A DNA stretch of 64,000 nt from contig OX393579.1 in the NCBI GenBank assembly GCA_947652605.1, positions 17,815,674-17,879,673 of the forward strand, given 5' to 3'. How positions within the stretch are numbered: position 1 is the first letter of the stretch; each line of letters starts with the position of its first letter. Both the position numbers and the translations under genes were made by a program. The stretch is from Elmis aenea (taxonomy: Eukaryota; Arthropoda; Insecta; Coleoptera; Elmidae). Shown here in pieces: positions 56,761 through 64,000 of this stretch. Under the pieces are notes generated by a model. It made no database searches. It was not told where the DNA came from and saw nothing but the letters and a program-made list of their open reading frames with translations.

Positions 56761-57357
56761 ACAATAAAATCGCGATATCTCGGAAAATATTAATTTTAGG
56801 TATAAAACAGTATTAATGTTTTCGAAAGAGAATTAAATTTTCTATAAGACGGTGTAAAAAAATATAGGGTGTTGTGTTTAAAAAATATGAGTTATAGATG
56901 TTGAAAGTTTCACAAGTTTGACCAAGCGTACAAAACGCCCTGTATAATATTTTAAAAATGTAGTTGGTGCAAAGTGTTACATAATCTATTGTCAATCTTA
57001 TCTCCAAGCGAATTTCTTCAGACTTCTCAAAGTTTTTAAATGTTGAAAATGTTTGAAAATACTGTATTTTCATGAAAATGCAATTTTTACGAGAACGGTT
57101 GACTTTAGACCCATATGACCTTGTACATTTTTTGAATTAAATTTAAAGAGGAATCCAAATTCTACAAATATACAGGATGTTCCATAAGAAAAAGTATAAC
57201 TTTGATATGCCACTCTTTTTTGGAGCACCCTGTATGTTTAAAAATATTTTTTAAATGTAGGCCTTATTGACTTACATAATCTAACAGCGACAGAAATTGG
57301 AAAATATAAACCGTTTTGCCATAAAACTCCGACGCGTCCGTCGTGACTCACCCTGTA
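56761..57357. repeat. Cluster of ACAGGGTG-type termini
   Basis: Ends facing both ways occur at ~56861 (TAGGGTGTTG), ~56944 (CGCCCTGTATA), 57173 and 57232, and 57357 (GACTCACCCTGTATA). 57173-57232 is a 60-bp unit with CAGGATGTTCCA at one end and GGAGCACCCTG at the other between TA dinucleotides. The 86-codon minus frame crossing the area is repeat sequence. Confidence 0.6.
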
Positions 57358-58757
57358 TAAGTTGCCATTATACTATATCTACGCCTTTGGTTTAAAATAC
57401 CAAAAGCTAATATTACTATTACCTTTGTCGACCAAAATACTACAAATAGATAGCTCTAGATTTTTTTAAAAATCTAATTTTATATCGATCCTTATGTAGG
57501 TACTGCAATTTGGTGCAATGGTGCTAAAACTCAATTGTTTTTAAAACAAAATGCTACAAATGATCCATCACAAAATCTCTATGGTCAATCAGAAATATAC
57601 AAATTCATAAGAAACTAAATCGGAATACTGAGTAAGAATAAGTAACTGAGTAAGTATCTGAGGTCACAACTAGTTTAAGAAAATTATCAGAAATATAAAT
57701 ATCAACATTCTGTATTTAAATGCAATAAACTACACCCTATAGCAGGATTATATTGACAAAAGACTTAAAAAAAAAGCGTTTACAAGACACATACACGTCA
57801 TCAGAGGACGGTGATAACTAATTTTATAATTTATACATGTGGGTACTTATACAATTATTAGTCACAAAGGGACTACGTTAACTGCCGACTTTTTTTAAAC
57901 CAAAATATGGATTGCTAAGGACGTCGTGCATAGCAATAAGTTTGCTAAACTCCCTGTATTTTTATTTTTATCTGTATCGACTACCACCAACGCAAAAATT
58001 TTAGTTATGTTTAAGCAGCAAAAAAGTATTACATAATCTGGGCTTTATAGACACTCTGTATAAAAATACCTTTATATTAAATAATACGACGTTAGAAAAT
58101 TTTATAAAAGATTTTCCTTGCTATTAATCTCAAATGTACACACTTATGTTTAGAAAACATTATACAAAAACATTTTTTAACCTTCTAGCTAGTGCTTTAA
58201 ATAGGCTCTTTCCTCGTAATATGTAGGCAACCCTTTTGTGCGTCGTTTCCTTAGAAACCTTTAAGAGTTTATCTATGAAATATGTATGTACAAGCAGCAG
58301 GAAGAATATTCTGCGAGCTTGATTTAACAACTAAGAACAATCCCTTAAAGTTTGGTTTTACGTTAGGGAAAATTCTAAGGATCAAAGTTAACTTTAACTT
58401 TGCTATCCAATAAAAACATCGTCTATTTTTAGCAATCGTTTATGAAGAAAGAGTAATAATTTTTATCAACAACTATTTGTAGTGTTTTCTTAAATCTGAA
58501 TTATCTATAAATTTCACTTACTGAGTTATTACGTCTTGGCGTAAACTTATTTAAAATAGCGTTTAAAGTTGTAAATCTTAGAAATATAGACACGACTCTA
58601 TTGTAAGTCAACATACTGCGATTCATTATGTTTTCTAAAGCCCTTTTTTTTAGAACTAAACAATCTAAAAAAACTTTTTAATTCTAGTTAACAGAGTATA
58701 CTAAAAAATATATGCAAATTCTAAGACAGCATTTTTATTTTTTTCATTTATTACAGA
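57358..58757. other. AT-rich intronic sequence, no gene recognised
   Basis: No supported feature. Confidence 0.5.
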
Positions 58758-58759
58758 TA

Positions 58760-60269
58760 CAGGGTTCTCGTTTTTCGCGGGCCACTATGGGGATCTCGTA
58801 AACGGTAAGAGTTACGACTTCGGTTAAATTGGGGCAAAGTTGTATATTCAGGTGCTTAATAATTTGACGCAAACAGAACTTATCTAGCTCTTTTAGTTTT
58901 TGAAATATAGGGAAAATATAGTAAAAAAGTGGATTTTTGTTTTTTGCCCGTAACTTTTTCATTTGATGTCAAATTTCATTTTTGTAACAACACTTTCATG
59001 GCCACTTTTTGCAAGGAATCAAATTCCCCAATTATATTTTCCATGTGACGTTTCGTTTTTTTAAAACCATCATCAGGTAATTTTTTTCTTATAAACGCTA
59101 TTCTGATTTTAACGCCAATTCGTAGAGCATTTTATTCTGAATATGACAATGTATAACACTTGGCACTTTTTTGAAACAATTGTTGTTAAAAATGGCAAAA
59201 ACAAATATTTTATTTAAAACAAATCCTAATCGGCATGGTAAATAATTGTCTTTGTCCCTTTTTTCTTAGAAACAGGTAAGTAAACCGCATAAAATTACTA
59301 ATTAAAAAACTAGGTACTAATAAATATGTTAGGAATGCATTAACATTGTTCACTTATTAACAAATATTTTTAGAATATTTTCTTCGGTTAAGTAATAAAT
59401 TTCTCTAAAATGTGTATTTAATTCTTATTTGGCATACAATTATTTGTAACAAAAAATAACGAGTTATGCCTTTTATCTGCGTTAATGACTAATAAGCAAA
59501 AAGCGTAAACAGATTTCTAGACGTTTTTTGTAAACTATGACCACATATTATTTGATTACGAACATTTTGTTACAAATAATTGCATGTCAAATAAGGGATT
59601 AAATACACATTTTAGAGATATTTATTACTTAACCGAAGAAAATATTCTAAAAATATTTGCTAATAAGTGAACAATGTTAATGCATTCCTAAGATATTTAT
59701 TAACACCGATTTTTTTAATTAAATCCCTTTAATAGTAATTTCATACGGTTTACTCTCCTTCTTCCAAGGAAAAAAAGACAAAGACAATTATTTATCATGC
59801 CGATTAGAATTTGTTTTAAATAAAATATTTGTTTTTGCCATTTTTAACAACTGTTTCAAAAAAGTGCCAACTGTTATACATTGTTGAATTCAGAATAAAA
59901 TGCTCTACAAATTGGCGTTAAAATCATATATAGCGTCCATATGAAAAAATTGACCTGATGATGGTTTTAAAAAAACGAAACGTCGCATGGAAAATATAAT
60001 TGGGGAATTTGATTCCTTGCAAAAAGTGGCCATGAAAATGTTTTTACAAAAATGAAATCTGACATCAAATGAAAAAGTTATAGGCAAAAAACAAAAATCC
60101 ACTTTTTTACCTTTTCCCCTATATCTCAAAAACTAGAAAAGATAGATAAGTTCTGTTTGCGTCAAATTATTAAGCACCTGAATATACAACTTTGTCCCAA
60201 TTTAACCGAAGTCGTAACTCTTACCGTTTACGAGATCCCCATAGTGGCCCGCGAAAAACGAGAACCCTG
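58760..60269. mobile_element. CAGGGTTCTCGTTTTTCG element, copy 2: 1.5-kb palindrome
   Basis: Perfect-looking ends CAGGGTTCTCGTTTTTCGCG and its inverse, flanked by TA (58758-58759 and 60270-60271). The arms run ~740 bp each to a centre near 59515, with paired blocks CGTAAACGGTAAGAGTTACG, AATTATTAAGCACCTGAATA, GGCCACTTTTTGCAAGG, AACCATCATCAGGT, AATGCATTAACATTGTTCAC and ACTTAACCGAAGAAAATATT. Copy 1 at 45003 shares the outer parts. No gene; frames within it translate the arms. Confidence 0.85.
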
Positions 60270-60669
60270 TATACTTTAACGATTAGTTCATTTTTCATTG
60301 TACTTTGAGCTTTGACTGCAATTATTCGTTTTTGGTCGGTTTCATTTTGCGAATCATTAGCGCCGCGCAAATTCCTTGTTTATCTTCTTCAGCAACTTTC
60401 ATTGTGCATACTAGGAAACCTATGCAATGTCAGCTGTTAAAAAAAACTGTGCAGAATTCAATATAAGCCACATTTAATAAAATTAATAACATCAACCATT
60501 GTTTTAACTTATCTTAAACATGAGCAAAATACTGTTGCACAGATTACAGCCTCACTCGGTTCAACATTGAAAAATGTAATGAAATATTATTTAATTTTTA
60601 AAAAAACTGTTGAATTACCAGAAACATTCAAATGAAAACAGCAAATAAATTTTTACTAAGTGCAAATAC

Positions 60670-60965
60670 GTGTTTATTTTTCAATGTAATCATCCCCGGG
60701 GACAATGCATTTGCCCCAACAGTCGACTACAACGTGAATACCCTGTGAAAAACGTCTTCATCGTTGTTTAAAATTATTTGCCACCGATATGCTCTTTGAG
60801 AGCTTCAAAAATGTGAAAATTTGAAAGTGCTAGGCCGGGGAAATAAACTCGATATGAAAGACATTCACTACAAGATCGTGGACTGTTGAAACCGTCCTGC
60901 GAGGGGAGTAAGGACGTGCATTATTATGCTGAAGCAAACTCCAAACGAAAACAAACCACCGAATT
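60670..60965 (-). pseudogene. Mariner transposase relic, C-terminal half
   Basis: Minus strand from 60965: HNNARPYSPRRTVSTVHDLV and VNVFHIEF, corresponding to the mariner H-D-N-A-R-P.(T/S) block with the second catalytic Asp replaced by Asn. Then FKFSHFEALKEHIGGK-like and NNDEDVFHRVFTL text matching the L(K/R)..LGG(K/R)RF..DDEV region, and ALSPGMITL, the degenerate C-terminus. Frames shift repeatedly. The upstream part appears cut by the hAT at 61008. Confidence 0.6.
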
Positions 60966-61007
60966 GCGGGTTTTAGGTGAGTTCGTAGGAAGTTTTTGGC
61001 CAACTCT

Positions 61008-61929
61008 CAGTGGCGGATTACACAATAGGCGCACTAGGGCCCCAAATTGTCCTGGGTTGGATAAATTATTCAAACGAAAACGAACATTTATTAAAACAAT
61101 TTTAGGCATTTAAAAATTACGTTTTGATACTTATGACAAGAATTTAACATTGTTACCAACATATTCTTGGTTATTTTTTTCTACTGTCAAGTTAGTAAAC
61201 ATACATGAAAATCGGATCTTCGGAAAGGGGAGAAAAAAACAAAAAATTGCAGTTCGACGAGACATCATCTAAATGATACACATTTCAGTGTCAAACAAAA
61301 TTTCGTTATAAACACTCACAATGTAATTTGCGATAAACTTATATCTGATCTGAATAATAGAAGCGCAATTTACAACGAAGTTTTAAAAGATTTTCAATTT
61401 TTTTTAAATTTATCAATAAACGACGATGAATTTGATGAATGTATAAAAAATTTAACTTTAAAATATGAAAATAATATCGACATAACATATATTTTAAAAG
61501 TGAACTTCATTAACTTTATTCTAAAAGAAAAAGTGTCGAATTCTGTTGAAATAAATGTATTGGGTGTTAATTGAAGGACTTAAATCTACATTTCCTAACG
61601 TGGAGACCATCTTAAAGATTTTTTTAACATTACCGATTTGCAATACCAGTGGCGAAAGATCATTTTCGGTATTAAAACGTGTGAAAAACTATTTGCGTCA
61701 TTCTCTAAGTCATATGCGTTTAAACGCATTATCAGTTATGTTTATTGAAAATGATGTATAATTTTTAGAATATGAAGACCAGGCCAGGAAAATTCCTATT
61801 TAACACGTTTGTATATCCACAGTCTAATTAATATGATATAGTTCAAGTAGGCTGTTAAGTTGAATTGAATTAAATATTTCAGATCGTAAAGTGCAATTTT
61901 TTTAATGCAATTTAGATAATCTGTCACTG
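61008..61929 (+). mobile_element. hAT element (CAGTGGCGGATTA ends) with transposase relic
   Basis: Left CAGTGGCGGATTACACAATA and right (inverted) CAGTGACAGATTATC, between exact 8-bp duplications CCAACTCT (61000-61007 and 61930-61937). The left text with GGCGCACTAGGGCCCCAAAT is typical of the hAT group encoding TTF/MYM-type transposases, as I recall it. 922 bp, internally deleted. Confidence 0.85.
61385..61761 (+). pseudogene. hAT transposase C-terminus
   Basis: A first segment (SINDDEFDECIKNLTLKYEN...FILKEKVSNS) is followed after a frameshift near 61555 by an open frame: LIEGLKSTFPNVETILKIFL, TLPICNTSGERSFSVLKRVK, NYLRHSLSHMRLNALSVMFI, END. This is the hAT dimerisation region (FPN......L.LPV..(C/T)..ERSFS.LK.IKN.LR..(M/L)...RL..L...(S/E)IE.D). 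N-terminal and catalytic parts are absent. Confidence 0.8.
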
Positions 61930-61991
61930 CCAACTCTGCCAAATTAGCCCCTCAGTAACCGCAATTATCAACGGAGTAATGAGTCTGTGCG

Positions 61992-62012
61992 TCCGTCCGT
62001 CCGTCCGTCTGT
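61992..62012. repeat. (CCGT)n simple repeat
   Basis: Four to five CCGT units, then TCTGTCACA. Short microsatellite. Confidence 0.8.
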
Positions 62013-62205
62013 CACATTACTTACATTACTTTTTAATCTTTTTATCCCACTCATACACTTGCTTTTGAGAATTATATAATGAGCTATACTGCTTTGTCAT
62101 CTGACGGGAAATTTACAACGGTTTCACATCTTCAGTGGGTAAAAATCTGATCAGAACGTTGTTCTTCTTTTGTGCACACTTTCAAATGGGTGACCATCTT
62201 TTAAG

Positions 62206-62351
62206 CTGAGGCCGCACTGCGGGATGGTTGGCTGGAGGGTAGCTGGTAGATACACGCCGTCGCCTGGCGACAATTTGTTGTGAAACAAAGCGCCTGCATT
62301 GTCGCCAGGCGACGGCGTGTATCTACCATCTACCCTCCAGCCAACCATGCC
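62206..62351. mobile_element. 146-bp GC-rich hairpin MITE
   Basis: Arms of ~53 bp: GGATGGTTGGCTGGAGGGTA, GCTGGTAGATACACGCCGTC and GCCTGGCGACAAT mirrored with very few mismatches by ATTGTCGCCAGGCGACGGCG, TGTATCTACCATC and TACCCTCCAGCCAACCATGCC. TTAAG lies on both sides (62201-62205 and 62352-62356), containing a TTA duplication. The left end has ~10 extra bases (GAGGCCGCACTGC). Same design as the hairpin at 16892. Confidence 0.8.
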
Positions 62352-62356
62352 TTAAG

Positions 62357-63230
62357 AGTTCTTCGGGACTAGCTCGGAGCAGCGTTACCAGATCTACTAG
62401 CTGCTCTAGTACCGACACACTATAGAGGGCACCTTACCACAAAACCACCCAGATCTGCTAAGTCTACGATGTTTATTAACACATTTGCGGTTTTCATTTG
62501 AATCTCCTCGCATATACTTAGAAAAATTTATTGCAAACTTGAGTAAATGTTTGAATTATTTAATAATATATGTATATGAAAAATCATTCCTTTTATTATC
62601 TATGAAAAACGTGTTGCAAAAAAAAAATTCGAGTACTCCATTTTTATGGCAGTAGTTATTTATTTACATTTAACGGCCATGGTAACGATCATTATTAGCA
62701 ACAACGTTCATCTTAAACTATAATTATTTTGTTGAATTACATTTATCATTTAAATAAGGTCCTTTCATTTTATTTTGCCTAAAATTTAGCCTTTTTTTTC
62801 TATATTTACAAGAATTTTTGTGTTTAAAAAGCCCCAATTACTCAATAATTTTTTTGTTGGGGTACTTTTATTATTTAAAAATCTTTACTTAACGTATAAA
62901 TATATACAATATTATTTATGCACAAATAATATTTACTAAGATATTAAATTCACAGTAGAGGTTGGAAAAAACAACCAAAATAACCTTTTCAAATGTCATC
63001 ACAAAAATATAGTGAAGTCAACACACTTATTGTTGTTTAGTCGATCGAATATGTTACGACAATTGAAAAACAAAAGCAATGGCTACATGACCAAACACAT
63101 AAATAAAATATTAAACAAACCTATCACTAGTCACACCACTAAGAAAAAAATTATTAATAACACAAACATATACACTCAAACATGTTGTTTATGTTACATC
63201 AAAGGTATAACGTAATAAATAAAGACAATA
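62357..63230. other. AT-rich intronic sequence, nothing recognised
   Basis: No supported exon or element ends. Confidence 0.5.
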
Positions 63231-63269
63231 AAAGAACAGTACAAAATAATTTTAGATGTCAACGCTATA

Positions 63270-63600
63270 CCATCTGGGCTGAAACCAATTGGTTCACTAT
63301 GCAACAAGATTAAGACCCTAAACATAAATAAATACTGTGCAAAGATGAAAAATAGGAAGAAGGGCTCTTGAATAACATGAATTGGCCACCGCAATCTTCA
63401 AATCTGAATCCTATAAAGCTTGCATAGAAAGGGCTCAATAGAAAGGTCCGAGAAAAATGTCCTTCGTCAGAAGAAGAGCTTTGAAACAAGTTCTATGAAT
63501 AATGAAAAAGTATTACACCAAAAACAATCAAAGAAGATTGGTAAAATACGTCAATAAATGCAAAGAAGAGTTTTTTGACGAAAAGTCAGTATAACGACTA
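63270..63600 (+). pseudogene. Tc1-like transposase C-terminal relic
   Basis: The + strand reads QQD, stop, DPKHK (the Q-D-N-D-P-K-H block with the second catalytic Asp; the Asn codon has become a stop). It continues NNMNWPPQSSNLNPIKLA for W-P.QSPDLNPIE.(L/A)W, where both the SPD Asp and the final Glu are lost. Then KVREKCPSSEEELWNKFYE and SITPKTIKEDW, the usual Tc1 tail. Several stops. No terminal repeats were found nearby. Confidence 0.8.
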
Positions 63601-63667
63601 TTTTTAATAGTCTTGCTTAATTTTATGCCGTTACAATTCAAATGTGGTTAATTTTTATTATTTCAAT

Positions 63668-64000
63668 CAGGGACTAAAAACGAAAAAAATTCCGTTCGTT
63701 TCTGTTCGGAACGAAAACGAAATATATCGTTTTCGTTCTTTTCGTTCTAACTGAAAAAATTATTTTTTCGTTTTCGTGAACCGAAATAATAACGGTTAAA
63801 ACCGGTTTTACAATATTTTTTTTGTCGACAAAAATTCAATTTTTTTCTAGTCACCACAACTCCCTATAAATACGACAACAATATTTGCGCCTCAACTAAA
63901 ATATAAACGATGCGATGGGGTTTGATGCTCACGGACAGCATATTTTAGACTGGCGAACCATCGCCATATTTAAATTTACCAAATCGTTAAACACATTAAC
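63668..64000. mobile_element. hAT element, CAGGGACTAAAAACG family, copy 2 (cut by window end)
   Basis: From 63668 the sequence repeats 14297-14640 almost base for base (CAGGGACTAAAAACGAAAA, AACGGTTAAAACCGGTTTT, GCTCACGGACAGCATATTTT), with scattered substitutions. The right end lies outside the window. Confidence 0.85.

Noticed and set aside
59905..60129. 74-codon minus frame, and related frames at 45176 and 58744
   Set aside because: They recur because they lie in copies and arms of the CAGGGTTCTCG element; no protein-family resemblance.
62151..62348. 65-codon minus frame
   Set aside because: It translates both arms of the GC-rich hairpin MITE, giving an artificial repeat in the protein.
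1..64000. CRISPR arrays, bacterial operons or phage genes
   Set aside because: Regular short repeats with unique spacers are absent. Repeats seen are transposon ends and microsatellites, and the genes found are eukaryotic.

Overview
The window looks like nuclear DNA of an insect. It is strongly AT-rich, has spliceosomal exons bounded by GT/AG, and is packed with animal DNA transposons (hAT, pogo/Tigger-like, mariner/Tc1, piggyBac-like), non-LTR retrotransposon debris and one tRNA-derived SINE. The many short inverted-repeat elements ending in ACAGGGTG-type termini with TA target duplications would fit a beetle, but that is an inference. There is no bacterial-style gene, operon, CRISPR array, rRNA or free-standing tRNA gene.

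Host gene. The only host gene I can support is on the + strand and is represented by two exons. Exon A (coding part 21058-21106) encodes a start methionine and a hydrophobic signal peptide and ends in a GTAAGT donor. Exon B (36496-36634) follows a 15.4-kb intron. It encodes the first half of a fibronectin type III domain and leaves the window through a GTGGGT donor. The two exons join in phase to give secreted signal peptide + FN3, so the product is probably a secreted or cell-surface protein. The rest of the gene lies beyond base 64000, which makes the second intron more than 27 kb long. Two short uORFs lie in the leader of exon A.

Region by region. 1-8.3 kb: a triple nest (pogo-like > hAT > ACAGTGTGTCC-type element carrying a transposase C-terminus), a foldback element, an ACAGGGTG element with a palindrome, and a LINE reverse-transcriptase relic. 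8.3-14.2 kb: a 2.9-kb element with ~550-bp inverted arms around a THAP-like ORF, hairpin MITEs, and a 560-bp TIR element. 14.3-17.8 kb: a 3.2-kb hAT element holding a nested pogo-like element, which itself contains a third TIR element and a 140-bp hairpin with perfect 60-bp arms. 17.8-25.3 kb: mostly featureless host sequence, exon A, then repeats including a ~1-kb diverged tandem duplication. 25.3-33.8 kb: TIR elements, LINE C-terminal relics, and a three-copy 300-bp repeat. 34.3-38.8 kb: a hAT with a transposase relic, a mariner transposase split by a hAT MITE, exon B, and a piggyBac-like MITE. 40.6-48.5 kb: a hAT MITE, a SINE, a Jockey-type LINE, a 1.55-kb palindrome, and further TIR elements. 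48.6-55 kb: a 2.9-kb TIR element containing a hAT with a long, only lightly damaged transposase reading frame, followed by two more hAT elements. 56.7-64 kb: ACAGGGTG-type termini, a second 1.5-kb palindrome, a mariner relic interrupted by a hAT, a hairpin MITE, a Tc1-like relic, and the start of a second copy of the hAT family seen at 14.3 kb.

Overall this is a transposon graveyard in and around one long-intron gene. Nine hAT-type insertions are complete within the window with readable 7-8-bp target duplications, and nesting gives a relative order of insertion for several families. I saw no intact autonomous transposase and no multi-gene functional system.
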